This document shows, piece after piece, positions 49,668 to 60,281 of a stretch of 64,000 nucleotides of DNA. Positions within the stretch are counted from its first letter, which is position 1; every line of letters begins with the position of its first letter. A program made the translations under genes and the position numbers. The DNA lies in assembly GCA_013397845.1 (NCBI GenBank), contig VZTG01008995.1, positions 251,107 to 315,106 of the forward strand, given 5' to 3'. The notes under the pieces are model-generated. The model saw nothing but the letters and a program-made list of their open reading frames with translations. It was not told the DNA's origin and searched no databases. Origin of the DNA: Melanocharis versteri (lineage: Eukaryota > Chordata > Aves > Passeriformes > Melanocharitidae).

Positions 49668-49811
49668 GCTGGCCCGGGTGACCGTCCTCCATGACTGCCT
49701 GGGCTGCAGGACCTTCGAGCTGCCGCCGTCCGCGGCCGTGCGGGACGTGAAGAGGCGGATCGAGGCGGAGGCCGGGCCGCCGCCCGCCGAGCAGCGCCTG
49801 TGGCACCGCGG
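49668..49811 (+). CDS. SACS: Sacsin exon 2: ubiquitin-like domain, 3' end missing
   Basis: After acceptor CAG the frame reads LARVTVLHDCLGCRTF..., then AAVRDVKRRIEAEAG and AEQRLWHRG, about 48 residues. This matches the N-terminal ubiquitin-like domain of sacsin, which binds the proteasome according to published work on the family. The block is much richer in G and C than the later exons. It stops at an N (49812) two bases into a codon, before the family's residues leading into LSD..., which begins the next exon; so a short 3' piece of this exon and its splice donor are missing from the assembly. The exon sits on an island bounded by N at 49637 and 49812. Start choice: the G at 49668 completes an ATG split over the intron. 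Function and identity are secure, the ends are not. Confidence 0.85.
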
Positions 49812-49812
49812 N

Positions 49813-49851
49813 GGGCACAGGAGAGAGTCGAATGAATGAATGAATGAATGA
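49813..49851 (+). repeat. 39-bp direct repeat, right copy
   Basis: Second copy of 49597-49635; it continues smoothly into unique intron sequence (CCTTGTTCTGTTGAAGG). Confidence 0.95.
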
Positions 49852-50034
49852 CCTTGTTCTGTTGAAGGCATCAGCCTGGTGTCAGTCTTTCAGTACTGCT
49901 TGGTGTGCTTTTAGCTGCGCTCTTGGGAAATGGGAACCTGGAGACCTGGTGGGATGGGGTGAGTAGAGGCAAGAAGGGGAGAGAGAGGAGGTTGGAAATT
50001 AGTGTTAAATAGAGCAAGGGGATTTGCAAAGGTG

Positions 50035-50394
50035 TAGAGAAGAGAGGGCTCTAGGGAAATCTTATTGTGGCCTTTCTGTATATAATGGGGGCTTATGAGA
50101 AGGATGGAAAGAGACTTTCTACCAAGGCCTGAAGTGACAGGACAAGGAACAATGGCTTTAAACCAAAAGAGGATAAGTTTAGATTGGGCATGAGGAAGAA
50201 ATTCTTTAGGATTACGGTGATAAGACACTGAAACAAGTTGCCCAGAGAAGTTGTGGATTCCCTGTGACTGGAAACGTCAGGTTGGATGGAGCTTTGAGAG
50301 ACCTGATCTGGTTCCTGTTCATGGCAATGGTAGGAGGGGGAGTTGGACTACATGATCTTCAAATGTCTTATTCCAACCCAAACCATTCTATGAT
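50035..50394 (+). mobile_element. CR1 LINE 3' fragment, plus orientation, SACS intron 2
   Basis: GGGGGCTTATGAGAAGGATG, AGTGACAGGACAAGGAACAA, AAGTTGCCCAGAGAAGTTGT and the end CCAACCCAAACCATTCTATG form a typical CR1 3' region in sense with SACS. Confidence 0.9.
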
Positions 50395-51650
50395 ACAAGG
50401 AAAGATACAGGTGTTGGTTGTATTGCTCAGGAAGCTTTTAAGAACCTGGGCAACACAAGTAGTCTTTGAGGGCTCAGGTTTGAAGCAAACTGCCTGTGTA
50501 GTTTATCTTCTGTTTTCTTGCCTGGTTTTGTGTGTCCTTGATTTTGTTCTCGCCAGGCCTTCCTGTTTTGGAGGACAAACTCTGTATCACTTTCTAAAAT
50601 TTGCCTGGAAGCGAAGATCTGACTGGCACAGAAAACTTATCTTTTGCAGGGAACAGTCAGTAAGCAGACTGTAATTGCTATTCTATTTGTTTGGGTTTTT
50701 TTTATTATAAACTAGAATATATATGGGAGTATTTATTCTGTACTGCAAATTTGAAAATCCTTTATAAACTTTTGAACTCCTGTTTATTGGGATCAAATTA
50801 TTTTTAAATTTTCTGAGTAGTAGAATATTAATCCATAAATATTTTTTTCCCATTAGAACTGTTACGTGCAATTTACATATGTTAAGTAAAATCCAGTATC
50901 TTTCTCTCATAGTTCTTTACAGTGTTAAACTATTGATTTGGATCTATTCAATGTCCACATTTCTAGTGGTGTTTTGGTACAAAAATCGTACCTAAATATA
51001 CTTGGTTACTCTATCTCTTTAATGCTTGGTGATGGGTTACAGCATTCTGTGGATTGTTTTTTATTTTAGTGATTTCAGAGTAGTTATACCCAATTTTATG
51101 TCTTGAGAAAGTTCAACTCAAGTACAATATATCTCTTTTATGATAAACCCACTGTTGTTTTAGCCACTATTTAAAACTGGTGTAAGTAAAAAAGAATATG
51201 ACTTTTTTTTCTTACTATTGTTAAATAATGACTACATACTCTGTACTAGGGCTGTCTTTTGCTTGTTCAATGTAGTTAGATTGTAAGCATCTATGTCTGT
51301 GTAAACACCAACTGCTTTCTAGTGATTTGTTTTTACCCATTGAAGTGAGGAAGTAGTCCCAACATTTACTATGAACTGAGACTAATATAATTTCACATAA
51401 TAATATTTTAATATAGTTTCTAATTAGTACAGTGGCCTTCTAATTCTGTATTTGTTGTTGCATGCAGGATAACGTGTCATATATGAGTTTTCTAGCAACA
51501 CTTTGTATATGAATGAGACACACATCATATGAAACTAGAATTGCAACAAAACCTTTATGTGCTATGATTACTTAATAGTTTTCCCAATGGCTGCTAAGGA
51601 ATGTGCGGCTTAGTTTGCCTCAGTTTCTCGGTGATGTTCCTGGTGAGCCA

Positions 51651-51706
51651 CTGGAGGTTGGATGAGGTGACTTTCAGTGGTCTCTTCAGCCTTGATCATG
51701 CTGTGA
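51651..51706 (+). mobile_element. CR1 tail remnant, plus orientation, SACS intron 2
   Basis: GGAGGTTGGATGAGGTGACT and TCAGCCTTGATCATGCTGTG match the closing bases of a CR1 with changes. Very short. Confidence 0.6.
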
Positions 51707-52117
51707 TGGGTCTGCATATAGAGGTAATGGGGGATGAGGCTGTGGAATTATTCAGGGATGTTTCTCTGACATACTTTTGTCCCTACGCATTGTGTCTTGC
51801 CAGCTGCTTTGAGCTGATATTGCTTAGTTTAAACCCCCTATGAAATTGCATATCCAGATGTACTTGTGGAGTATACAGACTATGTACTTCCTGTATGTGT
51901 TAATTTTTTTTATGGGCATGCACCTTAGAACAATAACTGCTTTAGTTTTATGCTTCCAGAACTTCCCTGAATACAAAACTTTTTCAAATGTACAAACAAG
52001 AGGCCATGGCTTGCTCTTAGTATGCTTCTATAGGCGTTTTTTCCACCTGACTTGATTTGGTCCTGTTACTATCAAACTGAAACTTCTGACCAAGATCTGT
52101 CTTATTTTTTCCTTCAG

Positions 52118-52205
52118 TTGTCTGATGGTATCAAGATTGGGGATCTTCAGAAGTCTCAAAATCAAGTTTTTCTAGAGCTTCAGTCAAAAGGGTTGAAAGG
52201 AGGAG
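52118..52205 (+). CDS. SACS: Sacsin exon 3: end of the ubiquitin-like domain and linker
   Basis: Bounded by acceptor CTTCAG before 52118 and donor GTATGG at 52206. The 88 bp begin in phase 0 with TTG TCT GAT and encode LSDGIKIGDLQKSQ, a short stretch ending VFLELQSKGLKGGG, with one base carried over (phase 1) to exon 4. The stretch is the C-terminal strand of the ubiquitin-like fold and the glycine-rich linker before sacsin repeat 1. It joins exon 4 as ...GGG-RFGQTT, as in other sacsins. No oddities beyond the missing end of the preceding exon. Confidence 0.93.
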
Positions 52206-55176
52206 GTATGGAAAATATTTGTCTTTGTTTATAAACTGGAAGCTCAAAGCATTTTCTGATGCAATATGGAGTTAATTGAAATTTTTATCTTTTTTAAATG
52301 GGAAGCAATTATTTTTCATGTAGGTCCTAGGTTTGTTGTTTGTTCTTTTCATTCTGCTCTAGAGAAATTAAACTTCTCTTTTTAAGTGCCTTGGTGTTTC
52401 TTTTTTTTCTGTGTAATATAATGTGTAGAATTTAGGTTATGGCTGTCCTTTGGAATCAATAAGACTTGCCTTTCAGTAGCATTGTAGCTGCCTTGTCTCC
52501 TATAAAATAAGCTGAATACTTGAAAACAATTCAGATACTGAAAGGATATTTTTTCAGTAACCACCATGTAAAAAAGTATAACACTGGTGAAAATCTCTGG
52601 ATTTCTTCTGTTGTTTTTAGGTTGTTTTCTTTGATAGTTTGGTTTTCTTTTGCTTCTGTCTGTTATTTACATTTTTAGTAAAAAAACCTGAAGGTGTATC
52701 TTTTCATATAGTATCTTGATAACTGAATATCTTCAGAAATGCTCTAATTAATATCTACCATGATTATCTTATTTGGCTGCTAGCCTTTATTGTAAGGCAA
52801 TGAAATAAATGCTAATCAGATGGCAGGATGAAGAAGGAGACCCTTCTTTTCATGCAGATATTTTATTTGGTCTCACAAAATATTGTATTTCTTAGCCTGT
52901 TCAAGGCATGTATGTACTGTATTATGGATTTTTAGTGACAGAGGGAAGTTTGTAAATTAGCCAGAAGTTCATGTTCACATTCTCTAGAACCTGAAGTGAT
53001 TAGAAAACACCTATGAAAACGGACCTCGTGGTTCTATGACATCAAGCGCTTTTCTTTCTGTCGTTCTTGTCTGCTTGCTCTGATGTTTTGCTGTGTGTAG
53101 GCTGTGGTAGACTAAATAAAAAGAGTCTTATTTTCCGCCATGCAAATATATAGAGAATAAAGGGTAGTGGCCTTAAGAAATAAATCATGGGGAAGAAAAA
53201 CTGTCGCTGTATTTTTGTGCCTAGAAATGGAGATTTTCTTAGAGATGTCACTAAGCAATCTGTGTCTAGATAAAGTGCTTAACTTTTCCTGGCCCTCAGT
53301 TCTGATATAAGTCAATCTGAAAACATCTGAAGGCTTTAGTATCAGCCTTTTGTGTTCATTCGGGAGTCTTCCAGTTCAGAGATTTTTCCTTACAGCAGAT
53401 GAATCAAGAAATGCCATGAATTTCTAACTCGAAAATACATGGTCAGTAGGACCAAGCACATGGGTTGCTGAAGTACTCTGAAGATCATCCATGTCCCCTT
53501 TGTGTTCATTTGTCACTGGTGTCTATCAAATAATCCATGATCTTTTCATATGATCACAGAATAATTCATGTTGGAAGGGACATCAGGAGGTTTTTACTCC
53601 AGCCTGCAGCTCAAAGTGTGGCCAGCTGTGAGGTCAGACCGGGTTGCTTGAGGGTTGATCTGGTTGAGCTTGGAAAGAGGATGGAGACTGCACAGACTCT
53701 CTGGGCTCCTAAGTGCTTGGCTGTCCTTATGGTGGAACAATTTTCTCCTTGAAATTTGTGGTACCAGTTTTGTGTTAAATATGACCAGCTCTAATACTCA
53801 AGAAAAATCAGTTCAGCCTTTGATGGAATGCAGTAAATAATGACCTATAGTCAGAGTAATTGTTGTGATGTACATAGAGCACCTCTGCTCTTAGATTTAA
53901 AGAGTACAAAGTCTATCTTCAGTCCTATCACTTAAAAGTTATTTGTCTGTTTTTGTGGTTCCCATGGTGAATGAAATGTGTTGTTTAAACACTTCCACCT
54001 GCCTGCCCAACTTGGAGAAGATCAGTTTCTTGATTTTAGATAATTTCTGTTGATCAGTTCACCTTATTTTGGAAGTATGCATATTGCATATTGACTTTCA
54101 AATCCTTCTGTATACTGTAAAAATAACAAAAGTTATGAAATACTTCACAGACATTCAGCTGTCAGTTGCAATTTCTTGCTTATTTTTTTCATTGATGCTC
54201 TTAAGTTACCGTAAATGAAGTGACACAAGAAAATTTTAAAGACAAAGTATTTGATGTTTTTACTTGATGCTTTCTTAGCAAATAGAACTTTTATTTGTCC
54301 CCTTTTTTCCAGTTTACTTTTTTTCCTAGTGTTTTATTCCAGAGTATACGTAATCTGCGTGTTTGAATCTGTGTGCTTCATAAACACACGTATATGCAGA
54401 AGAGAGGGAGAGAATAATTGCTTGTTAGTAGTTCTAAAAGGAAGCTTGAGATGGGGCATCATTAGGGTCTGTTTTCCTTGTCAGGATTGCATCATTGCTG
54501 TTTGTTTGAAGCACATGTTTTAGAGGTTTGGTTTAGGGAGCTGCCCTTTAGTCTCAGACTGGAGTTTGAATTAAAGAGTATTGAACCTTTCATTTTGTGA
54601 TAGACTCTTTCTCTTGGAGCAGATGTTCATAGTGCTGGGACTCTTTTCCCTCCAGGGTTAAGCCCTGGCAACACCAAAGCTGGCACCAGGTCCATGCCCA
54701 GAGTATGTCAGAAGAGGAAGTGTACTCTAGGGCCAAAACCTTCTGTGCCTGTGTGTGTAGCTGTCAGTAGGGATCATCACTGGCTTTAAAGAGTTAGAGC
54801 CATTGCTGCCCTGGAATACTGTCCTGCTACTTAAAAAGTAGTACTCCTTTAGAAATTGTTACTTTTGAAAATCAAGTAGTTGGAATTGTGGTATAACTGT
54901 TGCAAAGACTTAGCCCCCGAATTTATTTCATCTAGATATGAAACAACTTGTTGACTTTACCATCAAGACTGCTATTCCACTTTTTTAAATTAAAAGATTT
55001 ATAATGTAAGATTTTCACAGTTGATTCTGGAAAGACAAGATTTTACAGTAATAGGCCTTGAGTTAATTTAAAGAAATTATTGAAGTTCCCAGTAATTGTT
55101 TAGTATTTTTTAAATCTGAAATTAGGTGCATAGTAACATAATACACAGATTTTTAAAAATTTATGTTTGTTTCTAG
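52206..55176 (+). other. SACS intron 3
   Basis: A 2.97-kb intron with donor GTATGG and acceptor TTTCTAG. AT-rich. One antisense CR1 fragment at 53553-53740 is visible. I see no exon or RNA gene in the rest; the open frames in it are short and resemble no known protein. Confidence 0.9.
53553..53740 (-). mobile_element. CR1 fragment, minus orientation, SACS intron 3
   Basis: ATCACAGAATAATTCATGTT, GGAAGGGACATCAGGAGGTT, GCTGTGAGGTCAGACCGGGT and GGCTGTCCTTATGGTGGAAC, the inverse of a CR1 end. Confidence 0.82.
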
Positions 55177-55262
55177 GCCGTTTTGGACAAACAACTCCAC
55201 CACTTGTTGATTTTCTAAAGGATATATTAAGAAGATATCCAGAGGGAGGACAGATTCTTAAG
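55177..55262 (+). CDS. SACS: Sacsin exon 4: start of sacsin repeat 1
   Basis: Begins after TTTCTAG and ends at AAG before donor GTAGAC (55263). The 86 bp complete the glycine codon split from exon 3 and read [20 protein letters not shown], then PEGGQILK, ending in phase 0. This is the opening helix of the HSP90-like N-terminal fold in the first sacsin repeat, directly before the ATP-binding helix in exon 5. Near-identity to the family over the whole exon leaves little doubt. Confidence 0.95.
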
Positions 55263-57649
55263 GTAGACAATAAATAGTATTTTTAACTGTCATGTAATAT
55301 GCATGGCATAATGCCAAAGTTTAGCACTTCCCAGCAAATCTTGTGGTTGTTTTATCTTATATTCACTGTACTACAGAAGATCTATGTTTCCATTTCTGTG
55401 GACAAGGCAAAGCAAGTTGTGTGTTTTGTGTGGTTTTTTTGTTTGGTTTTTTTTTGTTTTCTTTTAAACATTTCTGGGTTTGCTCAGTAGAACAACTGTT
55501 GTGTGATTTATCATAGCTTCCTATGCTAATGTCTGAAAATGGCAGTTTATTATTTTTTTTTTAAGAGCATCTGGGGTGATTAGCTGGATGTTAAACTTCT
55601 CATCCAGCATGCTTCATCACATGGGTGGTAAGAACTTAATTTTCTTAGTGTATGGGAATACTAGGTTCTAACTAATGGGATTTGATACAGATATATCTTA
55701 TCTATCTGTACTTGCATACATACAAAACACACAAATACAAATGTTGACAGATGGTGACAGTTCCTTATGTCTGTTGTCTTGTTTGCAACCATGGAACTAG
55801 AAGCTGATTATGCTTAGTGGGAATGCCCAAGATAAGGATATCTTCAACTGTTTTGGCAGACTGCCTCCTGGGTATGTTCTGAGCAGTGACTGTACATAGG
55901 AGGGTGCTTACGTTTTTATTATTTCTCAGTACTAGTTGCATCTGTAAAATGCATTTGAATTAAGAAGGGTTCAGACCTCCTCAACATTTTAAACCCAAAC
56001 TTTCATTCCAACATGAAGAAATAAGGTAATGTCCTTAGAAATCCGATAGGTAAATCTGAAAGTAGAAATGGTGCTATTTTCATAGTTTACAATTTAGGGT
56101 TAACAGATTGTTAGGGAGAGATTACTACCAGGAATTTTGCTGATACCTTAACATTTATTTCAGTGTTTTGATTCTTCAGATACAATGCTTTTACAGCTGA
56201 ATGTAGCGGTTACCCCATGTGCCACAGCATAAATGCAAGTCTGGCTACATGGTGATTGCCATACTTAGTATTTAATATTTTTGGAGGCTTTGGGCTATCT
56301 TTCTGTGTCTTCATGAAGGACTGTCATGATTATTCTTTTAGAAGAAGAACTGCATATAAATATCTTGTAAAGATTCTTTAAACATTTGTTATTTATGCTT
56401 AACTGTAGGTGTATTTCTTGCCATCTCATAATACTTCAAAATTATGTAGAAGTGACAATATAATATGCATTATAGACTGAACATACTATCATAAACTGCA
56501 AAATCAAAGGGTTATAATTTTGGAACCACATATTAGATAACAGTGAGTTTATTTTAGTCTCAACAGTATATTTGAATGCAACCTAATCTGAAATACTTGC
56601 TGCTAGTTGATGAATGTTTTAAGTACAGGTTCATCTTGCTATCAAGTCTTTTATGCATAACTCAATGAAATGAAAGTTTATGAATACATTCCATGTGATA
56701 TATCTACGTTGCTGTTCAATTCAGCTGAAATACTTGCTTATTCCAAGCTTCCACACACCCACATAAACATACACACATGTTTATGTGTCTGTAGCCCTGA
56801 TACACTGTGATGATTCAGTGTAAACAGACCATTGTGTGAGGCTGTAATCCCGTAGGTATTTATAATCATGCCTACGTGTCTACTGTTGATGAAAACGGGA
56901 CTGGATAGGTGTATTTCATTAATGGTCGTGTTTACAGAACTAGTTTACTGACATTTGAGTTTTCTGTAGCTCTCACCATTACTACTACTATTTAAGAAAT
57001 ACTCAACCTTAATATAAGCCACTTTCCAGTCTGTGGGTTTCAATCAACAGGGTCTGCTCTGTTGGTTCATGACTTAGATAGCTGCTGGTCAGAACTGTTT
57101 TGCAGCCCTTTGCCAGAGGAGTGTTGGAAGTGTGAGCACCGTGGCCCTTGAATGGTTGGTTCATACTGTGAAATGTTAACTTGAATCAAATTCAGTTGAT
57201 GTAAAGAAGAGTGCTGTGTATTACTGTTTTGTGAATGGTTGCCTTACTGTTGTACAACTGTTTGTAAGGGCTTAACTAATGCACTTTGATAAATGAAAAA
57301 CAATTTCTTTTCTTCTAACATTTGCCTTGTTTTGAGACTTTTACAGCTCTGATTCAAGATAATATAGTAGTAACAGTTTAGTAGCTTATTTCTCAACTTT
57401 GTGACTGCTTTTGTATGGAATTTGAGCTCCAAATTCAAATCACATTTATAGTATTTGTCTGAATATTTGTTTTATATGGATACCTATTCTCATGCAGGTA
57501 AACCGGAGAAAACCATTTTGGTTGAAAAGTATGAAAACAATTACACTTGAGACAATTACTTATTATTTTCTACTGTTTAAGTTCAAAAGCCATTGCTAGA
57601 ATATGTATTACTGTATCGTACTTTGTTTTGATTTTTTTTTCTGCCTCAG
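55263..57649 (+). other. SACS intron 4
   Basis: A 2.39-kb AT-rich intron with donor GTAGAC and acceptor CTGCCTCAG. It contains T-runs at about 55433-55460 and 55550-55562 and a short perfect inverted repeat at 56760-56787. No exon, RNA gene or clear transposable element was recognised in it. Confidence 0.9.
56760..56787. repeat. Perfect inverted repeat, 11-bp arms, 6-bp loop
   Basis: CACATAAACAT (56760-56770) and ATGTTTATGTG (56777-56787) are exact reverse complements around ACACAC. Confidence 0.9.
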
Positions 57650-57761
57650 GAACTGATACAGAATGCAGAAGATGCCGGTGCCACGGAAGTTAGGTTTTTA
57701 TATGATGAAACTCAGTATGGAACAGAAACGTTATGGTCAAAGGACATGGCACAATATCAGG
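57650..57761 (+). CDS. SACS: Sacsin exon 5: ATP-binding N motif of repeat 1
   Basis: Starts in phase 0 after CTGCCTCAG and ends one base into a codon (phase 1) before donor GTAAAT at 57762. The 112 bp encode ELIQNAEDAGATEV, then RFLYDETQYG, then TETLWSKDMAQYQ. ELIQNAEDAG is the N motif of the GHKL (Bergerat) ATPase fold: the Glu is the position of the general base and the Asn binds magnesium-ATP in HSP90-type proteins. This is the core of the regulatory ATPase-like module of sacsin repeat 1. All key residues are present. Confidence 0.96.
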
Positions 57762-58841
57762 GTAAATATAATTTTGATTAAATGTGGCCATTATTCTTCA
57801 ATATGCATGTTTGGGGTTAGCTGTCCCGGCTATGTCCCCTCTCAGCTCCTTAGCAGCCCCAGCCCACTTGCTGTTTGGGCCATATGAGAAGCAGAAAAGG
57901 CCTTGGCTCTGTATAAGCCCTGCTCAATGATAACTAAAACAGCCTTGTGTTATTGTCACTGTTCCAGCACAAATCCAAAACACAGCTACCACGAAGCCCA
58001 AGCCAGCACACGAGTTCCTAATGTAAAGGTGTCCTTATCCCTTTACATTTTAGCATTGCCCAGGCTGTTCAGTTTTCTTCCCCATCCCTTTTTCTCTTGC
58101 CCTTACATCCAGCTTTGCTCCATGTTGCCTGTATACTGCAAATCCAGTTTCTTGAAACTTTTAACATAATTTACTATGGCTTTGTGAGATAAAGGTCAGT
58201 TGTATCTTTAACAAACAAATTAGTCTGCATAGTCATCCTGAAAGACATTCAGTTGTGATTTGAAGATTTCAATAATGGATGATCCATTACTTCTTTCTTC
58301 CGGCTTTTTTGGTCAATTATCAGACTTATTATGTCTTCTAATGTGAATTTGTCTGTCTTACTTTCTAGACACAGGTTACTGTTTTGTCTTGCCTTATATT
58401 CCCTTCCAGTGGAAGTATCTTTAGACTGTGACTGGTCTTTCAAACAGCTTTTTGATAGACTGAACATTGAACAATTGAGTTTAAGCCTTGTGCCACATGA
58501 CACTTCTTTCAGAAGTTTCGTTGTTTTCTGCTTTTTGTTCAGTTTTTCAGAATCATTCTTTTAAAATGTGGATGTGAGAATTAAATACCACATCAGAATA
58601 TAAATCTAAGTACCATTTACAGAGGTAAATTCATCTCCTTGCTTTTGTTTTTGCATTTTGCTTTTTTTTCATTACCAGGCATAATTTGATGTCAGCTTAA
58701 GTCATAGCTTCCCCATTAAATTTGCACATGCATATACTTCAAAGAAATGCTTTCTCAGGTCTGTGAGTTCATTTCCTAGAAATCTTAAACATTAAATGGT
58801 TTTCTTCTGTCATCTTTTTAACTCTTGCCTGTTTATTATAG
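57762..58841 (+). other. SACS intron 5
   Basis: A 1.08-kb intron, donor GTAAAT, acceptor TTATTATAG. It contains an antisense fragment of the LTR family seen elsewhere in this window (57821-58011). The open frames at 57903-58169 and 58249-58564 show no similarity to anything I recognise and are not called. Confidence 0.9.
57821..58011 (-). mobile_element. LTR fragment, minus orientation, SACS intron 5
   Basis: Shares GTCCCCTCTCAGCTCCTTAG-type and AGAAGCAGAAAAGGCCTTGG, CAGCACAAATCCAAAACACA and AGCCAGCACA with the minus LTR at 15.1-15.9 kb (compare 15700-15917). It is the outer part of that LTR type, truncated at its left end. Confidence 0.75.
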
Positions 58842-58988
58842 GGCCAGCATTTTATGCATACAATGATGCAATTTTCACCCCTGAGGACTGGCATGGTATA
58901 CAGGAAATAGCAAGAAGCAGGAAGAAAGATGATCCCCTGAAAGTTGGAAGATTTGGAATTGGCTTTAATTCAGTTTATCATATAACAG
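58842..58988 (+). CDS. SACS: Sacsin exon 6: second ATP-fold motif of repeat 1
   Basis: Begins in phase 1 after TTATTATAG and ends one base into a codon before donor GTAATC (58989). The 147 bp encode GPAFYAYNDAIFTPEDWHG, IQEIARSRKKDDPLK, then VGRFGIGFNSVYHIT. GRFGIGFNSVYH is the glycine-rich motif of the ATP lid that recurs in the sacsin repeats. The split codon G+AT joins exon 7 as Asp, giving the family motif HITDVP. No change from the expected residues in the glycine motif. Confidence 0.96.
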
Positions 58989-60281
58989 GTAATCTTAGTA
59001 GTTATTTAAAAGAGAAAATATTGAAGTTTTAAATAGTTAAATTACTTTAGATATTCACAAACATTTAATATTTTCTCTATAGTTTGTTTTAAAATTAGTT
59101 CATGGCTAGATTTTCTAATGAAGCATTCCTATTTTTCTGCAATTCTATATGGTATCTGTTTGATTTTGAAGCCCTTGAAGAAGATTGTTCAATATATTAG
59201 CATCATTATGTACTTAGTCCCTTATATTGAAATTAACATTCCTTTACACTGGTACTTCAATTATACACTGCTGTTCATTTTATAGAGGCTCATAATATAA
59301 GGTAGATATCCAAGTAGAAGTGTGAAAGTTCTACTCAGTAGACCAAAACTCTTCTGCAGGTTCTTTGCATAATAAGTAGTGATTTTTATTTATTGCTAGA
59401 AAAGATAGTATGTAATAGAGGTATCTGCACATTTACACTTGAAAGAGATAGTACATACTGTTTCACAAGCTGGTAATACTCAGCCTTGAAACTTATTATT
59501 CTTCCAGAATGTTTTATTGTGGTACAGAAGCATAAATGATGCTTACAGTCTCCACAGTTATAATAGTACAGGATAAGAGGCAAATTTTTGCTGAAATAAA
59601 AATTTTTACCTTGTGAAGTGAATTTGTAAGACATATGATATTTTTTAACAATATAATTTAATATTTTACCTCACTGAGCATGAATAAAATTAATACATTC
59701 AGTGGTTTGAAAATTCTGTGAATTTGTGCTTTTAAATGTACAGGATTACTGTTTGCCAGCCTTCAAGATCTGCAAAGTATGAACCTAGCAGAACACACAT
59801 GTAGTAAATTAATTTTTTCAGTTTTTTCTTGAAAATACTGGAAACATAAAAGTATATAGTTGAAAGAAGTTGTACTTCCTGTTGCTCGCTGTCTGCTAGA
59901 ATTGAAATGGTTGAATGACTATTTATATATTCAGTTGCAGAATAGGTGTGTGCTTGTTTCTTCCCTGTCAGTAAGCACTGAATTATGTCATTAGAATCAT
60001 AGAACCACGTAGGTTGGAAAAGACCTTTAGGAACATTGAGTCCAACCATAAGCCTGATGGTACCAAGTCCACTACTAAGCCACGTCCCTAAGGGTCATGT
60101 CTGCATGTCTTTTAAATACCTCCAGGGACAGTGGCGCAGCCATTTCCCTGGGGATTGTACTCAGTTCATCACAGTCTTAGAATATTCTTTTCTTGCCTTT
60201 TTAAAATTTGTTCCTTAACACTGTATTTTTAAAGTATGTTGTTTTAGGATTATTAATAATCGTTGGTTTTTATGTATACAG
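58989..60281 (+). other. SACS intron 6
   Basis: A 1.29-kb AT-rich intron, donor GTAATC and acceptor TATACAG. An antisense CR1 fragment (59993-60165) ends only about 115 bases upstream of the exon 7 acceptor. Nothing else recognisable. Confidence 0.9.
59993..60165 (-). mobile_element. CR1 fragment, minus orientation, SACS intron 6
   Basis: AGAATCATAGAACCACGTAG, GTTGGAAAAGACCTTTAGGA and ATTGAGTCCAACCATAAGCC form an inverse CR1 tail of an older subfamily. It lies about 115 bases upstream of the exon 7 acceptor. Confidence 0.85.

Larger units (their letters stand above)
49812..52117 (+). other. SACS intron 2 (start obscured by N)
   Basis: Begins somewhere at or beyond the N at 49812, since the donor of exon 2 is not present. 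It repeats the 39-bp sequence that also precedes the N at 49637. It contains a plus-strand CR1 (about 50035-50394) and a CR1 tail remnant near 51651-51706; otherwise it is AT-rich sequence without recognisable features. Ends with a pyrimidine tract and the acceptor TTCCTTCAG at 52117. Confidence 0.7.

Noticed and set aside
60263..60281. Upstream ATG extension of the exon 7 frame (start at 60263)
   Set aside because: The acceptor TATACAG before 60282 and the in-phase join to exon 6 show these bases are intron; the ATG is coincidental.
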